This document shows positions 1-11,543 of a stretch of DNA of 64,000 nucleotides, piece by piece. How positions within the stretch are numbered: position 1 is the stretch's first letter; each line of letters starts with the position of its first letter. Origin of the DNA: Metarhizium brunneum (Eukaryota; Ascomycota; Sordariomycetes; Hypocreales; Clavicipitaceae); NCBI RefSeq assembly GCF_013426205.1, contig NC_089422.1, positions 4,650,001 to 4,714,000 of the forward strand, written 5' to 3'. The notes below the pieces were generated by a model. It did no database searches. It saw only the letters and a program-made list of their open reading frames with translations, and was not told the origin of the DNA. Made by a program: the position numbers and the translations under genes.

Positions 1-152
1 AAAACGCCGGATATTATCCCATTCTTACAAAGTCATGAGCCTCGTGAATGCCCGAAATGCAAATTGCCCCCCCCCACATTGTTTGATAAGACATGCCATC
101 GAAACCGCCACGCACAGATGGATATCCCCTGCCCTCACGTGCAACCACGTCT

Positions 153-2235
153 TCAATCAGACAAGTCAAGAGCTGTCTCCTTCAGCACCTGAACCAGCAT
201 TCGAATCCTCTCCCCCGACCGGGTCAGCACATCCTTGGCAGAAACATCGCTCGATTCAGCGTGGGCCTTCCCCGTACGTTTCTTCTTGGCCTTGGCTTCT
301 CTCGCCCGTATCCCTCTCCCGCATGCGTCCCCGAAACTGTCCGTGTATTCAATCATATCGGATATCCAGAGTAGTTGGATCGCATTTTCAACCAGCAGCG
401 AAAGTTTGGCGTTGTCTTCTAGGCTCACGGTGTTTGCTGCCATGGGCACGTAGCAGTATTCTAGCATGGGCAGGGTAAGTATGCCATTTGCGTCGCCTTC
501 GGGGTCAACTTTTGCCGTACTCTTGCCACTCTGTGGCAGGAGCAGGCGAAATAGCTCCTGTATGAGAGGGACGTGGATTTCAGGCGGAAGCGGGTTCTCT
601 CTTTGTGCGACATAGAGCGAGTAGAGTGGAAGGGGGAGCTTCTTTATCGCGAGCACATAGTCCTCATATAGATTGCCGAGCTCGCGCTGTTTGCGGAGAG
701 CAGCCGTAGCAGCGGACAGCATCTTGAAGAACCTCAGGCGAATGCTGATCGACTCGACCAAACCGGGACTCAGAACCCCCATTGTGTCGCTATTCCTTCC
801 ATCTCGGGGCTTCTGCGGGGTGGGTGGTTCCGAGACGCCCGACGAAATGGAGTCGTCGTCGAAATAGTCTCCAAACTTGCCATTCTCCAGGTCAAGAACT
901 TGTTCCCTCTTCCTCTTCCTGGTCGCCTTCTTTGGGCCACGCGGTTCCTTCTCAAACACCTCGGGGAAGCTAGACGACGACAACTTCCCGCCGTCGGCAA
1001 AAAGAGCCTTGATGATGCGCTTCAAGGCCACGTGCCCGTCCATGCTCTGCTCCATGTACATTGCCATCATCGACTCACTCCGTGCAGTAAGAGGGGCAGC
1101 GCCCTCTCCTCCATTCGCTTCGTGGTTCGCCTCGTCCTGTCGCTGTCTCTCGGCCCAGTCTGTTTCGAGAACATCCAGCATGAATTCGAGCCAAACTCGC
1201 CAGTAACGCCACCTTTGCGGATACAGTATACTCGTGTTAAAAGCCCAGCCGACCGTGGCCCAGAGATCTTGGCCCCGAGACCACAAACTGCCTTCATTCG
1301 CCATGCGCCCCTGTAGGCGGTCGTGATCGCGATCCGAGTCTCCATCAGACATGTCGCTGTCGGCGTTGGGACTAGTGAAGCCTGATCGGCGCGTCCATCG
1401 TGGTGATGCGTGGAACTGGAAGGCGGAGCGAAACCCCGCGTTGACAGGGCCAACGACCGTCAGCAGGTTGCGAAGGTAGTCGAGTGCCAGGGCAGCCACG
1501 TCTCGGTATTCTGACTTCTCGGCGCGTGTTGTATGAATAGGGTGGATTATGAGGGTGTTGAGCAATGCCAGATGGCTCGGTGGCGGTACAGGGACTGTTT
1601 TGGGAGAAGATGATCTTCTAGATGTGCCTGAGCCGAGCGTGCTATTCAGCAGATTAATCGCACAAGTATCTACTCATATCAGCATGTATCCCGGCGGGAA
1701 GGGAGGAGTGAACGAGGAGGCAGCGCCAGGCTAGGTCTTTACGTACAAAGCTGCTCTTCTAAAAATATATGGCAATGACCCTTCAACTCCCGCGGGAGCT
1801 GGCGAGCATCACGATATGGACAGGGCAGGGTCTGTGTGGGGCTGCTCGCAGTGGTAGATTCTTCAATCTCTGAATCGTTCGCCGTGTAGAACGACAATGG
1901 AGACGAGCTTGCGCTTTCAAGCGACCTCGTCGCCATCGTAGCCTCGTTGTTGAGCACGCCAAGGCGGCTGAAGGGTGTTTGGCGGACGAAGTCTGGTGGT
2001 GGTGTGGTCGCGGCGATAATAAATTTACTCGACGCGCTGGATGCGTACCTAGGAGGCGCGACATGGAAGGATTCAAGTGGGGAGGGCTGACTGGGCTTGA
2101 CGACTTAGCAGAAGTGAACGGGACTCAGACAGTGGGAGCCCACACCGTGTGCTGTCACTTGTCACTACCCGTGCCCGTCTGTATCCGCTTGCCGTCGCGT
2201 GCCGCTTTCCGCCCCCCCCTCTAACATTCATCCAT
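153..2235 (-). CDS. Conserved fungal protein of unknown function, 3 exons
   Basis: I do not recognise a named family. The model is complement(153..1672, 1747..2103, 2226..2235), about 628 aa. The 1673-1746 intron is well supported: a GTACGT donor, and joining restores one frame running FLEEQLLDTCAINLLNS. The frame stays open and protein-like up to 2103. The tiny first exon (ATG at 2235, GTTAGA donor, TAAG acceptor) is tentative; the fallback start is the ATG at 1936, giving 569 aa. The N-terminal third is Ser/Pro rich, followed by helical segments, an acidic Asp/Ser stretch, a basic KKATRKRKRE patch that could be a nuclear signal, and a helical C-terminus with a Lys/Arg run. There is no signal peptide or membrane segment. 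The gene lies alone at the window edge, head-to-tail with the MFS gene. Confidence 0.65.
1673..1746 (-). other. Intron of the unknown gene
   Basis: 74 bp on the minus strand, with GTACGT at the 5' side and an AG acceptor before TAGATAC. Removing it joins two open frames in phase 1 and avoids in-frame stops. Confidence 0.75.
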
Positions 2236-2963
2236 TGTTATACCGCACAAGCACAACGGCCTACCTCCTCCCAGTACGGTTGTACGTTCATAAAGTCAGA
2301 ACCTAGGTGCTCCGTAGTGGCACCATTAGACATACTCCGTACAGCTCGCTTGACTCTGCATTAGCAACATTGAAGCCTTGTTAATCACGCTTTGAGCCTT
2401 TTTGTCAAGAGTTGCACCTACTCCATGCAGGCATGCATACATGCATTCATTTTATGCGTGCACACGCCAGTCACCATTACATCTCCCGCGCGGGGCCCTT
2501 TTCCCCTATATTTTCCTTCCATCTTCACCCAGATCCTGAATCTCTAAGCAAGCCTGATGCAACACTTACGCCTGGCCAATACCCCATCATGGTCTCATGA
2601 ACAGAATGCTGTTATACAAATTTACTCGTCAACGCTATGCTTGATACCTGCCAGGTAGCCATGCGTTAAAGCATGAACATGTACTTTCTCCGGTATATGC
2701 TCTCACCTGTCGTCAGGACCGAATGCTGAATCTCCGCGGCGCCTGCCCTAGTCACAATCAGAACCAAATATGAACAGACAAGTCATCAACCTAGGCACCG
2801 CCAATCAGCCTTATCACGGTCTTTGTCCAAGGGCTGAAGCCAATAACTCCGGTCTATGCTCATGGTGCAACAATGCACACAATCCAGTAGGGTATAACCT
2901 TGCACGCTGCTCTACCTGTATCAAAAAGAAAAAAATAATGAACAAAAGAAGAAAAGGCGGCAG
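2236..2963. other. Intergenic, no gene seen
   Basis: About 730 bp between two minus-strand genes. It should hold the promoter of the unknown gene and the 3' UTR of the MFS gene. One copy of the dispersed ACTCCGTA motif lies at 2334-2341. Open frames here are short and show no protein-like composition. Confidence 0.6.
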
Positions 2964-4873
2964 CTACTTCACTTCAGTCGTCGGCGCTGTTTTGGTATCT
3001 TGGTTCCCCTTTTCTCTGCCTCCCTCTTCGCACTCGGTTATCCCTTCGTCTTCCTGCGCCGGTTGCTGCTTGGCCAGTATTTTCTCAAGAATATGAGATG
3101 CCTCTGCAGAGTACTTGCACTTGAGGCGAATCTTCTCGCCATACTTGTAAAACAAGAAGGGGAACGGCATGCAGGCGAGAGCCAAAAATGCCGGGATCGA
3201 ACTAGCCCAGTGAACACCTAGATGCTCGTACATCTTTCCTGTGAACAGCGGGAAAATACACCCAAACAGTGATCGAAGCACAGCACTGGCGGCCAGAACG
3301 GAGGCTGCGTATATGACATCTGGTGGTTTATGCGTTAGCACGTGCATTCCTTTCTACCGATCCCCTTTCCAAGCCCAAGAGACTTACATGAATCAATCAG
3401 ATAATTGAGAAGTGACAAGAAAACAAGAACCAGGCCGGCAGCGAAAATCGATGACCCGATAATGGGTACAACCCAGTGAACATTGGTACCGTTGGTCCAT
3501 GAAAACCAGAAAAGACCAACCGGGAGAAGGACACTCCCGGCTACAGCTGGGGGAAGTCGCGCTTCCGGAGGTGCGACGCCGCCATGTTTTGCAGCCGTGC
3601 GCGCATATCGTCCATTGTCCAATATCGAGCCGGTGGCCGAAGCAATCATGCCAATTGCAATACCCACAAAGGAAAGCCCTCCAACGCCAGGTTTCCAACC
3701 CCAGCCTTGGGGATAAGGAGATTGGAAGACAATCGGGAAGGCGGCGAAGCAAAGGTACAGCGTACCGTAAATGATGGCCATGTAAATACTGGTGAGGAAT
3801 ACAATAGGCTCCTTGAACAAGAGGACCCAAGGTCTAGAGAGGTTGACCTTGATTTGGCCAAACAGAGTTTTGCGAGGCATCGCCGCATCGACCTTGGATA
3901 TATACACTTTGCCAGTCCGTTTTGATAACTCCTCGGCTCGCTTACGCAACAATACTGGGGAGTAAGTCTCAGGGGCAACGAGTGACTGGATAATCCAGAG
4001 TGTGCCTGTAAAAATAGCTGTGAGGCCCTCCACCCATCTCCAGCCTTCGGCTTCGGCCAGAAATCCGCCAGCAATGGGGCCTATGAATACATTAGTCCTT
4101 TTTCCATGGCATGACTGTGTTTCTTTCGGTGACGTTGATGTCCCCGCCGCAATAAAATGTTCTGCACCAGCAGTGGCAAGCAGTGGAAAGGCCAGCAACA
4201 ACAACATACCTAAGGCCGGACCGAGAAAGGGAGCAATTGCAAAGATACTGGTGGCGATTCCTCGTTCTTTGGCTGTGAACAGGTCTGCAATGATGCCGCC
4301 AGAGTTGGTCAGCGGCGAAGATCCCCATGCGCCAGCCATGAAGCGCAACACAATGAGGGCTATCATGTTTGGTGCGCCAGCGGCAGCCGCATTGAAAGCT
4401 GTAAGGGCCATGTACGTCAGGAAAAAGAGCTTCTGTCGGCCATAAAGCTCAGAAAACGGAGCCCAGAACAGAGGCCCAATGGCAAACCCGAGGACGAACA
4501 TGGACACTCCTAGAATGGTGACCTCTGTCGAGGCGTGAAATTCTTCATTGATGGAGCGAACGCTGCCCGAGTATGCGGAGCTGGTAAACGAAACCGCCAG
4601 AGTCGATATCGCTGCAACGATCATGACTGTCCACTTGAAGGGGCTAGAGAATGTCATTGGATTTCTCGGGTCGACGGGCAAGAAATCAACGAGATACGGC
4701 GACTCATGTGTACCCTGGCCAGGATACTTGTGGTTGAGAACGGCGTCATCAACACCAGCTTGGTCGACCAAAACACTCCAATGAGAATGTTTTCGTGACC
4801 TTTGTGCCTGCTGCGCTTCTACATCCCGGTCAGCGGCCGTTGCTGACGACGAGGATGATGAATCTGCCGCCAT
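2964..4873 (-). CDS. MFS transporter, DHA1 drug:H+ antiporter type
   Basis: Predicted proton-coupled multidrug exporter of the plasma membrane (TPO1/FLR1-like). The model is complement(2964..3319, 3388..4080, 4210..4873), 570 aa. Intron 4081-4209 has a GTATGT donor and its removal gives GPALGPIAGGF, the antiporter motif C of this family. Intron 3320-3387 has GTAAGT and its removal restores [17 protein letters not shown], typical of the last helices. A long hydrophilic N-terminus (Ser/Ala rich, then [15 protein letters not shown]) precedes 12 predicted helices; the loop 2-3 motif is [15 protein letters not shown]. The C-terminal tail is charged ([13 protein letters not shown]). The start ATG at 4873 is the only good one. 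Substrate is unknown; no biosynthetic genes adjoin it. Confidence 0.9.
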
Positions 4874-6574
4874 AGCTTGTGGCTATGTTGGCGAGGCTAC
4901 GCGTTAACCCAGGCGTTTGTGTATCTCAGGATTCCGTGATCGCGGTGGATTTTTGTGCAAGGCCAAGACCCGTAAGGAATAAGGGATGGGCCCCCTTGGG
5001 CGTCGGTTGAGAATGAATCACAGTGAGCACACCACGCCCAAGTCGTCGTCGTACCCGCCCAGGTTGGTGATGGTCAGCCAAGACCCCTTCGTGATGTCTC
5101 GCCGAGAGTCTCGAGATTTGGTCGGCAGACGGTATTATGCAGATGGCGACCAGGATGGCAAGTCTTCACAGTCGTAAATTGGACAGCACCAAAGAAAAAA
5201 GGGCTGAAGAGAGAGGGAAGGGGGGGGGGGCTTGTCGTTGGATGGGCGAGGGGAAGCGGGTGTCGTCGGATGGTGCTACAACAATTGCTTTGTTGGTTGC
5301 AACCCGAACTCCAGGCATGAACTCGGTAGCAGCCAAGTGATTCAACCGAATCGGCCGAGATTGGTTTCACGACCTAAGGCAGAGCGGGTTGGGCAGATGG
5401 AAAGGTGGGATAGAATATCACCCTGTCTTCTCGGGGCCTTGCCTAGCGGGAAACAGGGCCTTGTTGACTGTTGTGTAAGAATGAGGTAGTATTCTGGCGT
5501 TCAGAATCCGGGACAGTTCCACTATCTCAGCAAGTAGTAACTGCAGTGGGTTCAAAGACGGACATGTTGGTTGGAAATGACGGTGCCGTGGCCCGAGGGC
5601 GATGTTGGGTTGTGGTGGTGGTAGTTGTGCTGTGGCAGTCGAGTGGTGATGATGCCACAATGTCGCCAGGATGGTCCGCCAAGCACCTATCTGGGCACGA
5701 AGCAAAGAGCAAGCGTGTTTGCGAGCCGAGCCAGACACCAAGTCGTCGAGGGCATCGGAGAGAAGAAAGTCAGAGAGTCAGAAGTTGGGCAATGGAGCCA
5801 TGCAAGACTTGAGCACTGCCAGCGTCGTACCATGTCGACAGGCAGTTGCAATGGGACGGACATTGGAGTGCCGAAGCAGTACACGTACTCCGTATTACTC
5901 CGTACTTTACATGCCAGGCTGGCCCAGGCATTTCTGCACTGCATGTCAAGTACTCCGTACTCCATACACAACACATCGAGACATCAAAATCCCAAATGGC
6001 CAATTGTGGAGAGGCTTGGGGGCTTGTCCGATTCGGTCCACTGGGCCCAGCCAGGTCAGAATGGCGGTGCGTTCAATTGGCTCCGCTCCCTCGCGTCTGC
6101 TGAAGGGGGCAAGTCCTGGGAGCACTGGGCAAGGGAAGGGAACTGGGCAAGAACGGCCACGGCCCCTCAAATCTGGTTCATCTCACAACGCAAAGCAGCC
6201 AATTGCTCTCAACACTGGCGCGCAGACATGGCTTTTCCAAGAGCCCGTGCTGCCTGAACCCTGGCAGGGATGGTTGTACATACATCCATTGTACGACGCT
6301 GCGAAAACCCCCGACTGGGCGACGGAAGGACATCCGCAGCAACGGCGCCAATTTCGGCCTTTGCTTGCTCTCCAAGGCGCGCGAGCGGCCGCATTCCTGC
6401 CACCCGCATCTGCGGCCGCAAGCCAACCGCCGACATGCCCGCCCTGGACCCAGCAGCCCAGCAGGGGTCTGGTCCGCACGCCGCCCGCTCAACTCAATCT
6501 TGTCGCTGGTTGTTTAGGCGAACGCCAGCGACAGCCTGGCCAGTGGCCAACATCCGGCCGAGAAGCGGCTTACA

Positions 6575-6600
6575 TACCTACCTAGGTACCTAGGTAGGTA
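6575..6600. repeat. 26-bp perfect palindrome
   Basis: The 26 bases equal their own reverse complement, are centred on GGTACC and are built from CCTAGGTA units. The palindrome is followed after three bases by a second inverted repeat (6604-6625). It lies about 380 bp past the stop of the Rcm1 gene. Confidence 0.9.
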
Positions 6601-6603
6601 CTC

Positions 6604-6625
6604 AAGTACTCCCTACGGAGTACTT
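6604..6625. repeat. Hairpin: 9-bp inverted repeat, 4-nt loop
   Basis: AAGTACTCC, loop CTAC, GGAGTACTT. Its right arm overlaps a TACGGAGT copy of the dispersed motif, so it is an imperfectly spaced version of the same palindrome. Confidence 0.85.
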
Positions 6626-6960
6626 CGTAGTGCAGCAGTAAACGCCGTCGTTGGTCGACCATCTCACCTGTCTTGTCTTGTCTTGTCTCGTCGGCTCCGA
6701 TTATTTTTGCAATACTACTATACAATTAATTTGTTACCCCCTCAAATCCGGGATGCCATCTACAGATATGCTTCTCCCTTATAATGTATGACGCAGTATT
6801 CCGGTTCTCTGGTTTGGGACAATACGACCAGGCGGCCCTACCCGATGCAGTGCTTGCACGAGCATCTGCATAGGTCGAATAAAATAAAAAACCTAAAGAA
6901 AAGCCATCTATTTGAGCTACTTGGGTATCTGCATCAAACATACATGCGCGGTTTCCATGT

Positions 6961-8793
6961 CTAATCTCCGAGGCCCTCCCATCCACTCTCTTCCGCGTCG
7001 CTGTCATCACTTGCACTTGTACTTCCATCATCATCATCGTGACTTTCGTTGCTGTTGGTCATGCTGACATTGTCGCCGGCCTTGTCATCTCGGCCGACAA
7101 GAGAAACTGCAGTACCCGTGGACTTTAACACGGGCATCCCAAGCATATCTCGCACTATGGCACCGCGTTCATCTCGCATGTACGGGCCATCGCCGTCTCC
7201 GTCTTCGCTGGCGTTGGCGTGGTCGCGAACAAATCCCGCCACAAAGAAGCCCATGATCCCGTGGCCATCGTCCTTATAGCATCGGATACACCCCTGGGCC
7301 ACTTCCTCATCTCCATTACACGCTTCGGTGCTGCCCCTTACTGGCCAATCCTTCATCCCTGTGACTTGGTCCTTTCTCCTCAAGATGCGCCATCCTCGCT
7401 CTTTTGCAACATCCGAGTTCAATGCTGCCATGACGACGTGTTCGTTCTCTTGAGAGTGAATCGAGCACGTAGAATAAGTCACTTTCCTGGCAGACGGGAA
7501 CCGGAATGCGTGTAGCAAAATAGTCAGTTGAAACCCAGCCAATGCGTTTAATCGTGCAGCCAGATCCTTTTCCGATTCAACGACAATCTCGTTTCCATCA
7601 TCGTCGCGGATGACCGTTTGGTCAGAGTTCCGAATTTCCTCATATTTCCTTTTCCGCTTATTGGTCGACTCCGACTTGGACTCGCGCTGCGGATTCTGTT
7701 GCGGAGGGTCAGGTAGATGAAGTTCTGGCATTGAATCTCTGCCAACAATCCCACTTCCAGAACAACTTGGATCCAGGAGCAAGGCACCGACGTTCCTAAA
7801 TCTCTCCGACTCTGGGTCGACCTGCAAGAAATCTTGTCCGAGTGCAATGCGCGTCATTTTATTTGATCCCGCAATTTTGACCATCTTTTCCAACGTTTTT
7901 GCTCTTCTAGAGTCCTTTTCAAACGCAAAAATGGTTTGTGGCTCTGACTCAAATTCGGGTTCATGGCTGCGAATGATGCCCGCGAGGTGCGTGGTCTTGT
8001 TGCCTGGCGCAGCGCAAGCATCTATCACATCACCATCTTCGGACCTAGGGTCTAGGAGGTAAGCTGGAAAGCATGACGCCTTGTCTTGTAGAATGATTTT
8101 GCCAGAGTTGTACGCCTCCGTCTTGCTCAAGTCGCAACCAGGGGTGATGGCCACTAGATTAGGGACATGAGGGTCGATGAGTATATGCTTCCCTTCCTTC
8201 GCAACCACATCTTGTATAGTGCCAGCCCTTGCATAGCCTCTAAAAGTAGTCTCCAGTTGCTCTTCAAGAGTACTCTTGATGGCGTTAATGCGCACCCAGC
8301 GGGGATGGGCTGCCTCTTCACCGGCCGCAGCTTTGTCAACCTCAGCCTTCAATAGCTCTAGCGATGACGCCTTGCGTCGCAACCTGGCCCGAGTAAATTC
8401 AGAGTTGAGACGGCCCTTGTGCCTCTCAACGCTAGACCTAAGGCCATGGCTCTGTGGCAGCGTAATACCACCCTTGGCAAGCAACAAGTCGTGGACCAAG
8501 AGCAAAGCCAGAGTCGGCGTGAGCTGTACCTACAGGTTAGCCGGTCTTTCCTGCTCAATGATACAAAACAAAACCCAACGAGGCATACTCACCTTGCGCT
8601 CTATTTTGAGTATATCAGCTCCTTCTATGACTTCCTTCAGGATGGCGCTCCATTTACAGGACTCAAACACCAGGGCGTAGAGTTGCTTCGGCGTGGATTT
8701 AATGCCCTTCCTTTGATAGACACGGGATTTTAAGCTCCCTCCCTCCTGCGAGGATGTTGACAAGATATCAGAAGCCTCATGATACAGAGACAT
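6961..8793 (-). CDS. RCM1: 25S rRNA (cytosine-C5)-methyltransferase, Rcm1/NSUN5 type
   Basis: Nucleolar SAM-dependent enzyme; yeast Rcm1 makes m5C2278 in 25S rRNA during 60S assembly. The model is complement(6961..8529, 8593..8793), 589 aa. The 63-bp intron has a GTGAGT donor and joins KIERK to VQLTPTLALLLVHD. Visible motifs are the SAM-binding DACAAPGNKTTHLA (about 237-250), motif IV DPSCSGSG with a cysteine near 323, and motif VI YSTCSIHSQENE with the second cysteine near 422. DPSCSGSG is the NSUN5-like form of the usual DPPCSG. A Lys/Arg-rich insert lies between motifs IV and VI, and the C-terminal tail is acidic Asp/Ser. Start ATG at 8793 begins MSLYHEASDIL. It is in tandem with the WSC gene upstream. 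Confidence 0.93.
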
Positions 8794-9556
8794 TTTTGAA
8801 ACGCCACTGATGACAAAAACTTAATTGTAAGCTGAAAGGCCATGCATGGTTTTGCGGACGGCATCAAGTTTTCGCAGAGATGGCAAGTGCGTCTGTCCTG
8901 GACTCCTGGGGCCGTGAAGGAGGGAAGATTTTATTAGCCGAAGTTCTCCCGACTTACACGATTACCCCCAACACTTCATAACTACTAGGTACATGCTTAA
9001 CATATCAGAGTGTGGATGAGAAATGTGTAGCCATTAAGTGGTTTTCAGTGCTCATAGTCTAGGAATCAGTTCATTTCTGCCATTATATATGCCCTGATTC
9101 GAGCGAGGTCTAGGTCAGATGTGTTGAGAGAGCAGTCGCAAAAGCGTTGCGGTCAATCACTTGAACAGAGGGCGAATTTAATGCCCAAAAAAAGTGCGCC
9201 AGAGTGCGCCTAAAATTTTTCTACTAGTCTGTCCCTAAATGACAAAATATACCATGGTGTATGCCAAATCTGGAGAAAATGCCTCCGATGGCCAACCCTC
9301 CAACTCTGCCGTCAGCCAAGAAAAAGGCCGACGCAGGCTTATTGAAAGAAGAATAGAATCCAAACAAGTTCCCAAAATACAGTGACGGGAATCGAAGCAT
9401 CCAAAAAAAATAACAAAGTCCGGGCAACTGTCCAAAGTTCCAAAACAATATGTCCATGAAATATCCCCACAAGTACCACCACCACTGATCCTGCAAACGC
9501 CCGAGGCAGTGGCCAGAATCAAAGTAGCTGGCAATCACACACTCAAAAGAGAAGAC
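8794..9556. other. Intergenic, no gene seen
   Basis: 763 bp carrying the Rcm1 promoter side and the 3' UTR of the DUF1996-WSC gene. Open frames near 9224-9538 have an aromatic, cysteine-rich composition unlike real proteins here. Confidence 0.6.
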
Positions 9557-11543
9557 CTAATAGTGCGGGCTTCGGTGTCGTTGAAGGTGCTCGTGAGCAT
9601 GCCTCCGGCTTTTGACATCCTTCAAGCTGGCCTCGCCATCCTTGCTGAAGACGGTGAGTGCCCAACCTCCTCCACATGTATCTGATTTATCGTCTTCACA
9701 AGCGATATTGCACGCTGAATCATCAAGCTTCTCAGATCTAACAAGTTCATTGCCACAATAGCACTGGCCCCCGTATTCAGTACCAGCAAGATTATAGCCC
9801 TTGGCCTTGCAGTGAGCCACACACTTGGCGTTGCTAATGGCGCCCAAGTTGGGACGGACATCGTCTTTGAGAACACGATCTCTAGAGTCCTTGAAGCAAC
9901 CGGCATATTTGAAATCTCCGGCAGTGCGAGTTGAATTTGAAACGGGGCGATCGGTGGCTCCTGGCAATTGTGCCGTTACAGTAATCGTCTCGTAGACAGT
10001 ATGAATCTTTGGGGTGCACGCAGATGGTTGAGACGGCAGCGTAGGCTTAGAACTGCCCGCCTCTGAGGTAGGCTGCGTCTTGGTGGTTGCGTTATCAGGA
10101 TTCTTGGTCGAGGTTGGCTTGTTGTCTGATGTGGGCGCGGCGCTGGAGACCTTGCTGGTATTGTCTCCTCCAGTAGGCTTAGAGTTGGTTGGCTGAGTAG
10201 GTTGAGAGTTGGTTGGCTGAGCAGGCTGAGAGTTGGTTGGCTGAGCAGGCTGGGAGTTGGTTGGCTTGGCAGTGCTGGTATTGTCGCCTCCAGCTTTGTT
10301 AGTGCTCGATGGCTTAGCAGTGTTATCTCCTCCAGTAGACTGAGACTGCGAGGGTTTGGGCTCATTACCACCTCCTTCGGTTCCATTTCCACCATAGGAC
10401 CAACCAGTAATGGGATTATCTCCGGGGAGAGCATCCAGAACACCGTCAACGGTTTCATCAACTTGCGATTTGATAGTGCAGTCATCCTTGTTCAGGCCAT
10501 TGAGACCGGGGCACTTGTCCATGCCCTGGCTGCCCGCATTACAAGTGTCAATAATGTGTTGAAGGAGCTTTTCATCCCAGGCAGCCATGAAGTCTGCATG
10601 GTTGCTGTAGCCCGTAGCATCTCCGTTAGAAAGAACAAAAGGCTGCTGACCCTTTCCTTGTTCCCAGCGGTCTTTGAAAAGCGGAGTGTTCCAGTAAACT
10701 TCTAAGAAGAGGTGAGGAACGTGAATCCATCCCTTGGGGCAGTCTTGTTTCCCCTTTCCATCATCAGTGGGGAAGGCCATGTTTTCTTTGTAATTGGTCA
10801 AGCCCGCAGCAGGGTTGTAGCAAGAGGGGAAGTGAACATCTGCTCTCAAAGGTGACGCATACCCATCACAGTTCACGTCAGGAAAACCAACACCCTCTCC
10901 CTTATTGTTGGGGTCCTGGATACCCGCCGCGAGACCGTTGGAGCCCGCAGGCCATGAAGGAGAGTCAAAGTTGGAACGAGGACAGGTCCATTTGATGGGG
11001 TTAACGGTGCCTTTGGATGGATCGAGGTTAGAAGTTGCTCCGTCTTTGGGCGGTGTTCGAATCGTCTGATCTCCGCTCATAATCGACAGTCCAACTGGGA
11101 ACGCCTTTATATCATCATTGGTCGGCTCGAAGCTAGAATCAGTAGACAGTTAATTGGTGTCGCCTACGGTGGGATGGAGGAAGCACAAATGCATACAAGT
11201 AATAAGCGTTGGCGTAAAACAGTTCGACATCTTCAAGCTTGCCAGTCTTTGGATCTTTGAAATAAAGAGACGGGACCCAGTAGTTACTGTTGTCACCCTT
11301 GATCATGGCAGTAGTGCATTTGGAGTCCATAAGATCTTTGCCGGTCGAACCGAGGCCGAAGTTGCTGCCACCGAAAATGGAGTGGACATGAGTAGAGACT
11401 TGCCCTGGGCTGACAATAGGGTCCATTCGACCTTTGGTGAGCTGCTTGTTCGTAAAGCGAAGAACAGCGAAGGTTCGTTCGTTCTTGGCCGAAAACCCGG
11501 TACCGACAAGAGCCGCTACTGCGGCTATTGCGTAAAGCTTCAT
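9557..11543 (-). CDS. Secreted DUF1996 protein with C-terminal WSC domain
   Basis: The model is complement(9557..11132, 11197..11543), 640 aa. The 64-bp intron (GTATGC donor, CTAG acceptor) joins NAYY to FFEPTNDDIKAFP, as expected in DUF1996. A signal peptide is at 1-18 (MKLYAIAAVAALVGTGFS). DUF1996 spans about 30-280, with HVHSIFGGSNFG, a YWVPSLYF segment and a cysteine-containing core. A long Ser/Thr/Pro/Gln linker follows, with a 24-bp tandem repeat (PTNSQPAQ) around residues 405-435. A WSC domain with regularly spaced cysteines runs about 520-605 (YAGCFKD, CVAHCKAKGY, GGQCYCGNEL, CGGGWALTVF). WSC binds carbohydrate in known cases, so the protein is probably extracellular or cell-wall associated. 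DUF1996 has no firm function. The tail is His/Arg rich and not a clear GPI signal. Confidence 0.9.
10183..10262 (-). repeat. 24-bp coding tandem repeat in the WSC gene
   Basis: About three and a half copies encode PTNSQPAQ, with the last diverging to PTNSQPTQ and PTNSK. This is a likely O-glycosylated spacer and a candidate for copy-number change between strains. Confidence 0.85.

Larger units (their letters stand above)
4874..6960. other. Intergenic region, palindrome rich, no gene supported
   Basis: 2.1 kb upstream of the MFS gene and downstream of the Rcm1 gene. Overlapping open frames of up to 304 codons at 5625-6585 occur in several frames at once, have no family features and run through dispersed motifs, so I treat them as chance. 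Four ACTCCGTA/TACGGAGT copies are at 5887, 5897, 5952 and 6614. A poly-G run is near 5221 and a CTTGT tandem near 6670. Confidence 0.6.

Noticed and set aside
5625..6585. Overlapping plus-strand frames of 210 and 304 codons
   Set aside because: Two frames are open at once, composition is Gln/Arg/Pro/Trp heavy without domains, and both read through dispersed palindromic motifs. Probably chance in GC-rich intergenic DNA.
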